Assembly (NCBI GenBank): GCA_030490835.1
Contig: CM059975.1
Location: 12,901,579-12,965,578 of the forward strand
From: Annona cherimola
Lineage: Eukaryota > Streptophyta > Magnoliopsida > Magnoliales > Annonaceae
Reading direction: 5' to 3'
Length of the DNA: 64,000 nucleotides
A program made the position numbers and the translations under genes. The notes under the pieces were generated by a model. That model had not been told where the DNA came from. It searched no databases and saw only the letters and a program-made list of their open reading frames with translations. Shown piece after piece: positions 21,784-32,850 of this stretch; within the stretch, counting starts at the first letter, position 1, and every line of letters begins with the position of its first letter.

Positions 21784-22011
21784 GGAGGAATGATCATATT
21801 AATCTGGGTTAAGCAAATGTCTCGCTTAACTCACTTCCGAAAATTCATTTTCAACTGTTTTTTTTTGTTTTTTCTTCATATACTTATTTATATAAGTGTA
21901 TTTAACATACAAATTAAGTGTATGAAAAAAAATAAAAAAAATGTTGGAAATGAGTTTTTTTTAGGTAAGCTAAGTGAGTATTTATTTAGCTCGGGTTAAC
22001 AATCAATCCTC
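21784..22011. mobile_element. M3-type MITE nested in an M2
   Basis: About 228 bp with ends GGAGGAATGATCATATTAAT and (read inwards) GAGGATTGATTGTTAACCCG, followed by TCGCTTAACTCACTT and an inverted partner. It interrupts the phrase GGTATTTAAGT...CATTTTAAA found uninterrupted in other M2 copies. A target duplication is not clear. Confidence 0.6.
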
Positions 22012-22190
22012 TTTAATTTATTTTAAAAAATTTAAAATGACTTAAATATTCCATTTTTAAAAATTCAATATATATATATATATATCTAAAAATAATAAAA
22101 ATTTGTTTATAAATTAAATATAGCTAGATTAACATGTTTATAAAAAAAATTTGAAAAAATAAATATTTAGACCAATTTAAGATCACCGGA

Positions 22191-22896
22191 TTTTATACTT
22201 ATCTGAAGAGATGGTTGCTCAGAAACGTAGTGTCACAAACGGTGTGTGTTAGTTTTTCCTCTTTCATTTATCTTTTTTCGAGGGCAGCTGCCTTTTTTCA
22301 AGTAGAACTGTGGAATCAGGGATCAGTATCCGCAGCTATTTTGAAAGAAACATTGAGAAAGTGGAATTGAGGCACCAACCACCCATGTTCAACTTTCCTG
22401 GCATGGAGCCATCCACTGAAAAGACCCGAATTTGCGCAGATCTCTCAAGCTGCGTGGTAAGACAGCTCACTTAAGAAGGGTTCAATGGAAAGGAAAAAGG
22501 TCCACGGTTTCAACTTTAGCCGCCTCTGTCATGTGAGCCAAGTACCAACCCAACCTTGCTTTTTTTCTTATGCATGTTTTCTTCATGACTTACCAAGTTG
22601 GGTGGGTTTTTCTTTTCAACTCCCATTTCCGCCGCTCTGGTAAAAACCGCACTGTATGGCAGTGACGCGCTGGACAAATCCAGCCAGCTTGCTTGTGATG
22701 CATTGAATGGTAGTGATAAGTGTTAGAATTGCTTGTAAGAAAGATCCTTCCTTTGTCCTTATGCTGAAAATGGATGGCCCCCAGCTGTATTATCAAGCCT
22801 TCTACGCAGTTGCAATCCAATGCGATAGTCTGTTTCCATCGTGGTTTTCGGATTCTGGGGAGTCTTTTGATGATGATGATGATATGCGACCCACTT
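22191..22896. other. Intergenic, no gene recognised
   Basis: Higher-complexity, moderately GC sequence. A 105-residue minus ORF (22590-22907) has no recognisable domain, and its hydrophobic run comes from a GAT repeat near 22868-22883. Confidence 0.4.
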
Positions 22897-23683
22897 AGGC
22901 CGGCCACATAACCCCTTTTTAAATTTATAAATTTGTTAATTTGGATATATTTGATTTATAAATTAAATTTTACCCTTTTTGAAGATGTATATGTATTTAT
23001 ATATTTTTTGTACTTTTAAATATAAGGGGTATTTTAGTCATCTTGACCCATACCACTATGTTTAAAAATAAATAATAAATAAACATTTCCGGAAATAGTA
23101 AAACTTAGTTTAGGTCTTGTTTTGAAAAAATACAAAATACTTGAATAGAATCTGTATCCACATTTTAAGACAACTTTTTAAATTTTTAATATAACTTTTT
23201 ACATTTATAATAGAGGTGTGTTTGAAATTCAAACAAACTTGTCGATTTAAAACTTTTTACTATTCATAACTATTTTAATTTTAATTTTTTAATATTTTTT
23301 GTATAGTAAGATTTTCAATTTTTTTTCACAACTACCCTATCTTCAAATTTATTAACTTTGTTTTCTATTACTACTTTTATCATTTCATATTTTTTTTTCT
23401 GTTTCAAAATTTTTTATTTATAACTTTTTATACAAAAAACTTTTCATTAAAATGATGTATACTAAAACTTTTTTTTATTTTCAATACACATCATTACGTT
23501 TTCATCTCGAATATATATTCTATTTACCAATAAAAAAATATATTCTATTTAAGAATTATTTATTTTTAAAACACCCCTTAAGGATTAGATATACCTAGAT
23601 TAACAGAACTTGTAAAAAAATAAAAAGATCAAAATTTTTTTTTGGAAAATAAGATTTATGGTCGGCCACAAGAGGTCGGCCCT
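22897..23683. mobile_element. M2-type MITE enlarged by insertions
   Basis: Ends AGGCCGGCCACATAACC and (read inwards) AGGGCCGACCTCTTGTGGCC. M2 arms run to about 23110 and resume at about 23582 (GGATTAGATATACCTAGATT). The DNA between is an insertion that includes a Tourist-like stretch from about 23213 (GAGGTGTGTTTGAAATTC). No clear outer target duplication. Confidence 0.55.
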
Positions 23684-23745
23684 GTTTGATGTAATTATGC
23701 TTGAACTTCGTAGATGCTAGTATTATGTTATTTGCCTAGTCTTGA

Positions 23746-24411
23746 ATGGGGAAGCAACTCAGGTTTATAAAGTATGGGCTTATCTCAACATTAACTCTAA
23801 CTCTAATCATATTTGTAAAATTTAAACTCTAAACCTATTTTCAAAAAATCGGGTTCGAGTTGAGTTTCAGGTTAAAATTTAGGTTGATGAATTTACATTT
23901 TATTTAAGAGTGATAAGTTTGAAATTTCATATGAATATATAATAACAACAAATCATGTAAGTAAATGTAATAATACGCAGTTAAAAGAGATTTTTAAAAA
24001 ATATAGCAATATAAAGGATATTTCTAGAAGAAAATTTAACATTACAAACTAGATAAAAGAAGAAAAATAATTTACATAAAAAAAATGATAGAAATATAAG
24101 GATCAATAAAAATAAAAATAATATACTTTATTTATAAATAATTACAATATGCCAAACATGTATTAAAACATAAATATAAATAATATAAAATACACGAATA
24201 TAAAGAAATATGGTTGAGATATTATTTATATAGTATATTTTATAATAAATGTAAAATGAGAAATTGTGCTCGAGTTTTTCATATTTTGGTTTACTTGAAC
24301 TCTAATCCTATTATATTTACAAAATTGAATTTATTGGACTCAAGTTGCAAAAATGCAAATTTTGACATGATTGGAAATCGAGTTCGATGGGCAAAGTTTG
24401 AGGTCACCCTT
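23746..24411. mobile_element. hAT-like element H3, copy 1
   Basis: 666 bp flanked by an exact 8-bp duplication AGTCTTGA (23738-23745 and 24412-24419). Terminal similarity is weak (ATGGGGAAGCAACTCAG versus, inwards, AAGGGTGACCTCAAACTTTG). It shares most of its body with the element at 28197-28814, including TTAACTCTAACTCTAA and GAATTTCATATGAATA. AT-rich interior, no transposase. Confidence 0.75.
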
Positions 24412-25646
24412 AGTCTTGAACGAGTCGGTGGGGATGGCAAGTTCTTTGAACCATGATTTTTTAATATATATATATTCATGCAGGCATGTAGCCGACCTGC
24501 ATCTCATGGTTTCAGCAGTTAAAAATGTGAAGTGGCAGATAACAGTGGTTGCTTGGATCAACAGACAACCAAAAACACACCTTTTATGCTATGAAGAGGG
24601 AGAAGAGAGATTATTGTCACGTGCTAGACACATGGTGGGTGGAGGGTGATGGGGCTGTCCTGGGTTTGCCATTATACGTACGTGTGCTCCAGCTTAGGCA
24701 GACCACAGTTGAATGTGGTATAAAATAATTGAAGGGAGAGTGCATGTGGGCGACGAGAGTCTCTGTCTCTTTCTTTCACTCTTTATCTTCTGCCCCACTA
24801 CCACCCTATCTATCCATCCATGCATATCTTCTGCCTATATCTATCTTTTTGGGATGGATGCTGCCTTCAATTCCTCTGCCCCACTCCTCCATTCCATACC
24901 TCCAATTCATGATGCCCACCCCACTTCGGGGGGGACCTACCTACTGCAATTTGAAAGTTTTTCACTTGTGTCGACTCTGTCTGCCTGCCTCTTCTCATAC
25001 ATCATAGTATCATCTATACTTTTGCCAACTTGATAGCTTTTAAGTACATTTGTTGTTGCACTTAATTCATATCTTAGCTGCCAACTTACATTTCATTCAT
25101 TAACGAATCGATCAGCAGCTGGCCGCATGTGATGCCAGCTGAAACAGTACCTTTTTACCCTCCATTTCTGCTTACTGTTGTCTGTTAGCCCCCATGATTA
25201 TTTCGAATTTGCTTGCTCCTCATTTCGTGCCACCAAATACCCATATATTATATGCCTTTGCAACTGTGGAAAATTTTCTCTGTTTTTAAATTTAATTGAT
25301 GCTTCGTTGTAACCATTCGCAACTGCATTAATTTTGTCATGGTTATTTATAGTTTTTAAATTCATCTATGTTATTTACGATTGACATTAACATCATTACA
25401 AAGTACTTTTTGGAGCGGGCAAACCATTCGCAACTCCATTTCGCACGCATGCATACCACACGCACGTGCTTCAAGACCCATACACCAATTGCACAGCAGG
25501 CCAACCGCTGCAACCTTTTTGTACGGTTCACCTGCTGGACGCGGTTTGCGTATTACTCGGGGTGTTATGCCTGCCCGTGCATGGCACAGAGCATCCATCC
25601 ACTTGCCTGCTCATGAGTCTACTCATGTGACGTAGAACGAGACTAA
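24412..25646. other. Promoter-like and higher-complexity DNA with a small unassigned ORF
   Basis: On the plus strand there is a G-box (CACGTG, 24618-24623) and a TATA-like GTATAAAATAA (24718-24728), then a CT-rich leader-like stretch and an ATG at 24854 opening 59 codons (MDAAFNSS...ILLPT). I do not recognise that peptide; its end is hydrophobic. A non-coding transcript or a decayed gene is equally possible. 25116-25141 can form a short hairpin (CAGCTGGC/GCCAGCTG). Confidence 0.3.
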
Positions 25647-25879
25647 TGGGTGTTTTTGACATTTGATAGAAATTTTGAAATGAGAAAAATGGTGTGATGT
25701 CATAAGAATGATGGTAAAAAGTAAATATAATAAAGTTAAAATAGATAAGATAATTTTATGAATAATTGTAGAGAAATTAATAAAAATTAGGATAGTAATA
25801 TAAGAATATGTAAACAATATTTCCGTAAAGATTGAAAAAAAATTTAATTAATAACTTTTCGTGGTCGTCAAACACACCT
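25647..25879 (-). mobile_element. Tourist-like MITE, copy T7 (diverged)
   Basis: About 230 bp from TGGGTGTTTTTGACATTT to CGTCAAACACACCTG. The body is the T sequence in minus orientation (AAAGTTAAAATAGATAAGA, TAATTGTAGAGAAATTAAT). No clear 3-bp duplication. Confidence 0.6.
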
Positions 25880-25960
25880 GAAAATAAAAATATTGCTATG
25901 CGTTACGAGTGAAAAAGGTTTTATAAGAAAAATTTTAAAAATAGGTACCGTGTCATTACA

Positions 25961-26364
25961 GGAGCCTAATCCTATGCACCTGGGTGCATTCAGCCTCAGT
26001 GCACCCGGGTGCATTGCACCTATTTTTTTTATTTTTTTTAAAAAAATTTTTCATGAAGCTGTTAATATAGGTTTATTTAGCATATGTATCAATTTTTACT
26101 ATTTTTGGAGATTTTTAGATTTTTTTTTAGATTTTTTAAAATCAGTGGCATTTTTCGTAATTTTAAATTACCGAAAATGCCACTGATTTTTAAAAATCTA
26201 AAAAAAATATCTAAAAGTCTCCAAAAATAGTAAAAATTGATACATATGTTAAATAAACCTAGATTAACCATTGTATGAAAAAAATTTCAAAAAAAAAAAA
26301 AATAGGTGCACTGCACCCGGGTGCACTGAGGCTGAATGCACCCGGGTGCATAGGATTGGGCTCC
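25961..26364. mobile_element. M1-type palindromic MULE-MITE, best-preserved copy
   Basis: 404 bp, almost one continuous palindrome: GGAGCCTAATCCTATGCACC at the left; GGAGCCCAATCCTATGCACC read inwards from the right. Exact 9-bp duplication GTCATTACA (25952-25960 and 26365-26373). Inside each end are two GTGCACCCGGGTGCA-like blocks. The central arms (ATCAGTGGCATTTTTCGTAA / TTACCGAAAATGCCACTGAT) pair well, so transcripts could form a long hairpin. Confidence 0.92.
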
Positions 26365-26373
26365 GTCATTACA

Positions 26374-27840
26374 TACAATAAAAGTGTCTCTCTTTATTGA
26401 TCGTACGAAGTAAGGGTAAGTCTGGGAAGCTAAATATGGAATCATGCTGATTTTGACTATTAAATATTCGATTGAGATGATTTCATTTATATTATTCAGA
26501 TATTATGAATAAGTATCATTAAAAATATTCTGTCGATTTTATGAAGATTAGTATGTATTTGTATGCACATCTTATAAATTTAATATGTTATAAGAATCTA
26601 AATTGTTTAACTTAAACATTCTTACAACTCATACATGAGTGGAGATCACAAGCTCCATTATATCAACACTGGGAAACAAACCCCTACCCTATCAAATAGG
26701 GATACCGAAGCTCCTAAATAAATAAATAAATAAATAAGGGAGACAAATGCTCCCTAAAACAGGGCTAGTGAGACTTGAGCTCACAACCTGCCGCAACAGG
26801 ACCCTATTTTTAACCAACCAAGCAAGCTATCAATTGTCTAAATTACTTAACTTTCATTTCAAACTTAATCAACTGTTGATTCACATTTAAAGTTGTATTT
26901 TTGGTTTATTAAATCCCAATTACTAATAATCTCAAGATTCCAAAAAACTATGAAAACTTAATTTTTAAAATTCAAAATTATTTTGATTTAGACATTTTCT
27001 GAATAAAAAATCTACCAGTGTTAAAATATAGAATATGGTACGTGATATTTTATTAAATTTAGTATAGATATATTTTACAAATTGTTTAAAATTTTAGTTA
27101 AAACAGGAATAATAAGATATTTCGAATAAGAATTACAAATATTGAGGATTAGGATATAATCTAATCTTTTACTACTTTGTCAATCAATTTATGGTGTATG
27201 ATATGGATGGATATGATTTCTGTTACTAAAAAACTTAACATAAAAAAGACGGCACAATATTTTAAATCATATGAATTATAACTTCTAATTTATAAGTACG
27301 TAAAAAAAGATTATAGATTTACCTAGTGGAAATCATATTCATGTTAATTTAATGGAAATTTGATATAACATGTTAAAAAATTATAAATTTCAAATGAGAA
27401 ATGTTAATAAAAAATTCTTACAGATTATTAGAATAGAGATTAAAAAATATCCATGTACTTTAGGAAGTTAATTTCCAAATGATTTTCTTGTGATGATTCA
27501 CGTTGCAGGAAAAAATTGTAGGTTATGCATGTCATATTAAAAATATATATATTAAGTTTTCTATGTTCATACTAATACCGATATTGGTTGCGTTTTTTTT
27601 ACTGAGATATAAAATGTAAATTAAAATTTCCAGTGATTTATATTTTCAAAATAAAATTAATGGAGGCTATAAAGCAATCTAAATTAATTATTTAATAAAT
27701 CGTTTTGAAGACGAATACCGTTACGGTATAAGAGATTAGAGGTGGTCTCCGCATCTCCCATTTGATTAGTTGGCAAGCACGATTTGCAGAGAAAGACGCT
27801 TGGTTAGTCGATCACGCAAGGGTGTGACTGATGGGCAGGC
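26374..27840. other. AT-rich intergenic DNA
   Basis: No gene or bounded element. A (AAAT)n tract lies near 26717-26738, within a short segment (26640-26820) of less AT-rich, repeat-like sequence. Otherwise very AT-rich. Confidence 0.4.
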
Positions 27841-27853
27841 AGCCCGCCCCTGA

Positions 27854-27965
27854 TCATGCAAAGCACACATGCCTTAAGTCATACATGCACATGCAGTCAC
27901 GTGCATGCACATATAAAGGCAGCCATATCTTGCAAGCAGCATTATAATACGCATAAGGCAGCATG
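27854..27965 (+). promoter_or_regulatory. RY-repeat/G-box/TATA cluster (promoter-like, no gene recognised)
   Basis: 27884-27910 reads as overlapping CATGCA/TGCATG (RY) motifs around CACGTG, followed at once by a TATA-like ATATAAAGG (27911-27919). Further TGCA-rich words lie at 27855-27875. RY plus G-box plus TATA is the arrangement of seed-maturation promoters bound by B3 (ABI3/FUS3) and bZIP factors. No ORF I recognise begins within 300 bases downstream. It could be a remnant promoter. Confidence 0.4.
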
Positions 27966-28196
27966 TGACCACCGCCCCCCATATCGTGTTATTATTATTA
28001 TTTTTAATTAAACGTTCTTTGTGGGAGCTGAGCTCAATATTCCTCATTTCTTGAGCTTATTCGAATAACCCAACCTATCATACTCATCTACCTGCCCATC
28101 TGGATTAGCAATGAATGGGATCGCGTTCACGCTCTCATCATATTCCGCTCTTTTTGCGGGACTTTTATTATTTTAATTTTAATACTTGTCTGCCAC

Positions 28197-28814
28197 TTCG
28201 GATGTAACTCGAGCTCATAAAACTTAAATTTACCTTGATCTTAACTCTAACTCTAACCTTATTTTTAAAAATCGAGTTCGGATTGAATTTCGGATTGAAA
28301 TTTATATTAATAAATTTACGTTTTATTTAAAAATGACAATTTTAGAATTTCATATGAATAAATAATAATAAAAAATCATGTAAGTAAACATAATAATATA
28401 TAATCAAACTACATATTTTTTAAAAATAGTAATATAAAGAATATTTTCAGAAAAAATTTAACATCAAAAACAATATAAATGAAGAAAATTAATGGATGTA
28501 AAAGTAAATAATAAAAATAAAAATAAAAATAAATGAAAATAATATACTTTCTTATAAATAAAAATACGATATGTCAAACACGTATTCAAATATAGATATA
28601 AATAATATAAAGAAATATTATTTAAATAGTATGTATATAATATATTTTATAATAAATATAAAATGGAAAATCTGGCTTGGGTTCTTCGGGTTCAGGAACC
28701 TTAACCCTATCATATTTACAGATCGGGTTTCTTGGGTTTAAGTTCCGAAAAAGCAAGTTCTATTACCATTCAAAATTGTATCTGAGCTCAAACCTGCCAC
28801 AAGTTGCACCCCTG
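28197..28814. mobile_element. hAT-like element H3, copy 2
   Basis: 618 bp flanked by TCTGCCAC (28189-28196) and CCTGCCAC (28815-28822), an 8-bp duplication with one mismatch. Right end read inwards: CAGGGGTGCAACTTGTGGCA; left end TTCGGATGTAACTCGAGCTC. The body is homologous to 23746-24411. Confidence 0.72.
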
Positions 28815-28822
28815 CCTGCCAC

Positions 28823-29960
28823 CACAGTATCAAGCCATGCTAATAAACTCAATAAAAAGCTATTACGCACAATTTCCCACTTGTTTCTACTTGAGCTTAA
28901 CTTACTAATAGAATTTAGCGTTTGGTCGATGTTTCTGCAGAATATAAGTATTTTCTTCCTAACTTATTTGTAATTATAAATTTTTAAGTGGTTATGATCA
29001 ACCCGCTCGAATTTTGTAATTTTTGTTATGAAATGTTTGAACGGCTCAACTTGGGGTCACTCCACAGTTTCCTCCAAGGGTGGAGACCGAGGAGTTGAAC
29101 CTAAATGAATATCATTAAAAGATTATCAATCTTTACCTAAAGAGTCAGAAATTCAACAAGGTCCGTTATCCTGCCAAATATAAATATTTTCATTGGTGCT
29201 CTTTAGAGCAACCGGGGCCTCTTATCTTGTCAACACAATGTCTTAAGTATGAGCGAATGGGGCTCCTGCAGTTGATCAACTTAATAAGAGTAAGATAATC
29301 ACTTTCTATAATGGTATTATGATAAAATAATAATTTTAGTTAATATAAATGATGGTTGAATTTTGTTTGATTGGTAATGATGGTTGGATTTTGATTTTAT
29401 TATTTTATATTAAACACCGTAGACGGTCGAATTTTGATTTAATTACGCAAGGGCCCGGTTCCGTTGAATAACGTCCCTTGTTATTCTTTCTATATCACTC
29501 GATATTGATGAAAGAGAAGAATCAGAACGAAAGCTACGCACATAATCCGCACACTCCATCGTCCATTTTTCCTCTTCCGTATCAGGCTTCTGTCCGCTTT
29601 GGCCCAAAACCCCGCCGATTTCGTTTCACGGAAATTCATAACTACGTCGAGGCTCAGCTGCTTAGATACCACTCTTCCAGATTGAACAGTCTTCACAAGC
29701 ATAAATCAATCTGGACCCTTCATTCGACTTTTATACATTAAGATGAAAAATCGGACGGTCGAAAAGCCGCTTCCAATTCACATATAGGATGCCCCGCGGG
29801 CACGGATCGGACGTTTTCTTTTCATAACTAGCAAGATGCCAGGGACTGAGTAGTCGATGATCACACGTGATCCTGACCGTAAAAGTGTTGGGGTCAGTAT
29901 TCGACGGCTGATATTGAGGAAAAGGGAAGGGCTGGACGGTCCAATTCACGTTATTTTCAC
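28823..29960. other. Intergenic; moderately GC island at 29460-29960
   Basis: 28823-29460 is AT-rich with nothing supported. 29460-29960 is richer in GC and CpG and opens several ORFs of 70-87 residues on both strands, none of which I recognise. A small gene or old exon cannot be excluded. Confidence 0.35.
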
Positions 29961-29968
29961 GTCAGGTC

Positions 29969-30543
29969 TAGGGGTGTTAATGGTCATGGTCAACCCGTTA
30001 ACCCGCTCGTTCAACCCGTTAATAAATGGGTTTGGGTTGGGATTTTTGAATAAATGGGTTATGATCCGCCAACCCGTTCAACCATTTAATTAAATAAACG
30101 GATTAGGGTTGAGGTTTCGCAACCCGTCAACCCATCCAACCCGTTTATTTAACTCGTCCAACCCGTTCAACCCGTATAACTCATTTAATATAATATATTA
30201 TAATATATATATATAATATTTATAATAGGAATTGACATTAAAGAGATGACTTGAGATTGGTGCTGATGTTTTCAAGCTAAAATAAATTAAATTCAAGTAC
30301 GTTAGCTTCAAATTATTTAATTTATTTAAATTTACAGATTTTATTGAAGATTTTTAGCATGAAAATTAGTAACAAACACAACCCGTTAACAACCCGTTAA
30401 CCCGTTTATTAAATGGGTTGTAAATGGGTTAGGGTTGAAGTTTTTTAAATGGGTTAATAAACGGATTAGGATTGAGATATATTAAATGGGTTAGGATTAG
30501 GATTAGGCTCCAACCCGTTCAACCCGATCCGTTAACACCCCTA
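29969..30543. mobile_element. hAT-like element H2
   Basis: 575 bp with ends TAGGGGTGTTAA and TTAACACCCCTA, flanked by an exact 8-bp duplication GTCAGGTC (29961-29968 and 30544-30551). Both subterminal regions are packed with AACCCGTT/AAATGGGTT words, about a dozen ACCCG copies, around an AT-rich centre. No transposase. Confidence 0.9.
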
Positions 30544-30551
30544 GTCAGGTC

Positions 30552-31267
30552 TAGTGGAAAAAGGCGGGATACGCTTGCGCATGTTTGGACGTATGCACAC
30601 GTGGATGCATGCAGCAGCCATCAGGGCATGGTTACAACGCGTCAGAGGTGCATGGCTCTGCCGCGAGTGAACACCCGCTACGTCCAAGCTCAGTTCCCCA
30701 AAAAGCCTATGTAACTTGACGATGACGCTCCAACTAAATGGGTCCTACCTCTTCTTTCCGAGTTGGCCACACATGGAAATGCAATCTTGTAATTATCTTT
30801 ATTTTATCAAGATGAGTTGATCAGTTTATTGAGGGCCACACTCGTTTAATGAAAAATGAAAAAATTCCCATTAAAAATCTATCCACTGCATGTTTTGAAT
30901 GATCTTATTATAAAATTATTTTATTTATTTTGAAGCATCACCCACGATGGATTCAAGCCCCAACAAAATTTTTAAAAAAACTGATGAACTTTTCTAGCAT
31001 TAATTGTCAAATTAGAGGGTGGAAAAAACTCAGCAGACTGATTCTAACATTTTTTGTGTTCTGCAGTTTGGAAAAAAAAAGCTAATTAATTAACCAAAAA
31101 GAGAGTTAGGAACACAAGAAAAAAATAACAAAGGAAGACAAAAAAAATGGGACTTAGGAAGAAGAAAAGGGGGGGGGGAAGAACTAAATTTGGCATCTAA
31201 AATCTCGATTTTTCATCAGAAAACTTGAGTTTTAACCCATGAAATTAGCTTGCTCGAAATTCCCAAT
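30552..31267. other. Downstream of the GATA gene
   Basis: 30552-30720 has GC-rich CATGCA/ACGTGG-type words. 30720-31140 is AT-rich. 31140-31267 should hold the 3' UTR of the minus-strand GATA gene. No other gene recognised. Confidence 0.4.
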
Positions 31268-32850
31268 TCAGATTAGCTGCCGAAAATCGGGTCCACCATG
31301 GTGACTGATCAAGTACTCTTCCGCGCCGACGACGTCGAAGACGGCATTTGGATGGAGGTATTGCTGCTGCTGTTGCTGCTGCAACTCCTTCTGCCGCCGC
31401 AGCTCCATCACCTTCCGATGCGAGTTCGAATGCTTCGTCAGCACGAACGTCGGGCTCGCCGCAGGCCGATACTCCGGCACCAGCCGCCCGGACTTGTACC
31501 GGACGCCGCACGCGTTGCACAGCGTCTTTGGCCCCATCGGCCCCGTTCGCCACTGCGGCGTCTTGTCCGTCGAACAATGCAGGCATTTCCGGCCGTCGGG
31601 CGGCGAGTCGGGGGCGTCCTTCTTCTTCGGCGCCGTCTTGTGGGCTTTCTTGGCTGGGCTTGGCAGTGGGACGGCGTCGGACTCCGACGAGGATGTCGTC
31701 GGGGAGAGGACGAGGAGGCGGGCCGACCAGTTGCATGGGGCGGCCGCGCGGGGCCTCTTGCTCCGAGCTTTGCCGGGAACGGAGACCTCCGGGCGGAAGA
31801 TGGGGCTAGTACGGCCCGTGCCGGTGGGGAATTCTCGGGTCTCCGACGATTCGTCGGTGCGGGAGGCCATGCCTGAGATGATCTGCAGCTTCTGCAAATC
31901 CTCGCTGGAAAACGATTCCTCCACGAAATTCGACAGCCATTCCAGCTCCGCCAATTCATCGTACTGCAAAATTTCCAACAAGGTTCAAAAATTTTTGAAA
32001 TTCTGTTGCTGCTCTATGCAATGTCGCAGAAGCATCTGAACAGTTTTTTTTTTTTTTTTTGTATCATCCAATTCTTTCGTAAAAAGAAATAACAAATTAA
32101 AAATTTTAAATTAATATCTGCTTTTTCCTTGTGAATAAGTCAACCGAAAAATAGATTTGAAAATACGGGAGCTGAATTTTGTGAAAAAGTCAGGAAAACG
32201 AAGGAAGAAATGTCTGAAATTGAAACTTATTAATTTTTGTTTTCGTCTTTCTTTTTTTTTTTTCCCCCTTTTGGTCTCTCTGACCGAGCCCTGAATTTTA
32301 AATTTCACTCCAATAGATGCTTTGGAAATTATAGCATTTGTTTCCTTCCACGACTGCCTTTTTTTCTCTTCCATCTTCTCACTTACGCTCGTTTGATGTT
32401 GACAATATCAATTTTTGGGAGGTGAAACTGTCAAAATCCGTAACGGAAAACTCTCAACTCTCGGCCCGAAAAAGGCCACGGTTTCTGCCTGGGGAAAATT
32501 ACCGGGACGCAGAGGTCGCCGGAGAATTGAGCGTCAGCGAAACTCCGGCATGCGACATCTCCGGAGAAATGAGGCTCGGAACCGGAGGAGGAGTTGCAGC
32601 TATCCCCTCCGGCGACGGTGACGGTGGAGGACTCTGTGGAGTTCCCTGCGGCAGCGTCGAAGGCTCCGTCGTCGTCGGGGGCAACGGCGTCCTCGTTGGA
32701 GAAATCAAGCAGGTCTTCGATGATGAAATGGTCCCCGGATTTCGGATCTACGTGCCGTTTCTCCGGTGCGAATTGTGGGTTTCCGGCGCGGCAGTAACCG
32801 CCGTGGAAGATGTCTGGCATTTCCATTTGGGTGATGGTCTGTTTCGACAA
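31268..32850 (-). CDS. GATA-type zinc-finger transcription factor, subfamily I (GATA9/12-like), two exons
   Basis: Exon 1 is 32503-32850 (donor CCG|GTAATT) and exon 2 is 31268-31963 (acceptor GAAATTTTGCAG), phase 0, total 347 residues from the first ATG. The inner ATG at 32826 (MEMPDIF) is more like family N-termini and gives 339. Exon 1 holds an acidic region ([14 protein letters not shown]) and SGDLCVP; exon 2 opens with [20 protein letters not shown] and [13 protein letters not shown]. The single finger is CLHC-X18-CNAC (about residues 243-268, long form) with the plant-specific 18-residue loop and [20 protein letters not shown]. It is followed by the basic tail ([20 protein letters not shown]), a run of seven Gln and the terminal GPDFRQLI. 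It binds WGATAR sites in the nucleus; Arabidopsis relatives act in light and hormone responses. Confidence 0.94.

Larger units (their letters stand above)
21271..22190. mobile_element. M2-type MITE carrying two nested MITEs
   Basis: Outer arms: left CCGGATGATC...AAACATGTTAATCTAGTTGTATTTAATTTATAAATT; right TATAAATTAAATATAGCTAGATTAACATGTTTATAAA...AAGATCACCGGA. The two halves are the M2 inverted pair, interrupted by an M1 element (21377-21715) and an M3 element (about 21784-22011). Removing both restores an M2 order like 47986-48403. Left of it, GTAGCCGGATGAT is also duplicated at 21225 and 21268 around a poly-A tract. Confidence 0.7.

Noticed and set aside
24725..24790. Possible miRNA precursor (ATTGAAGGGAG like miR159; GGCGACGAGAG like miR535)
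   Set aside because: Only 10-11 bases agree and no complementary arm that would form a miRNA hairpin is found nearby.
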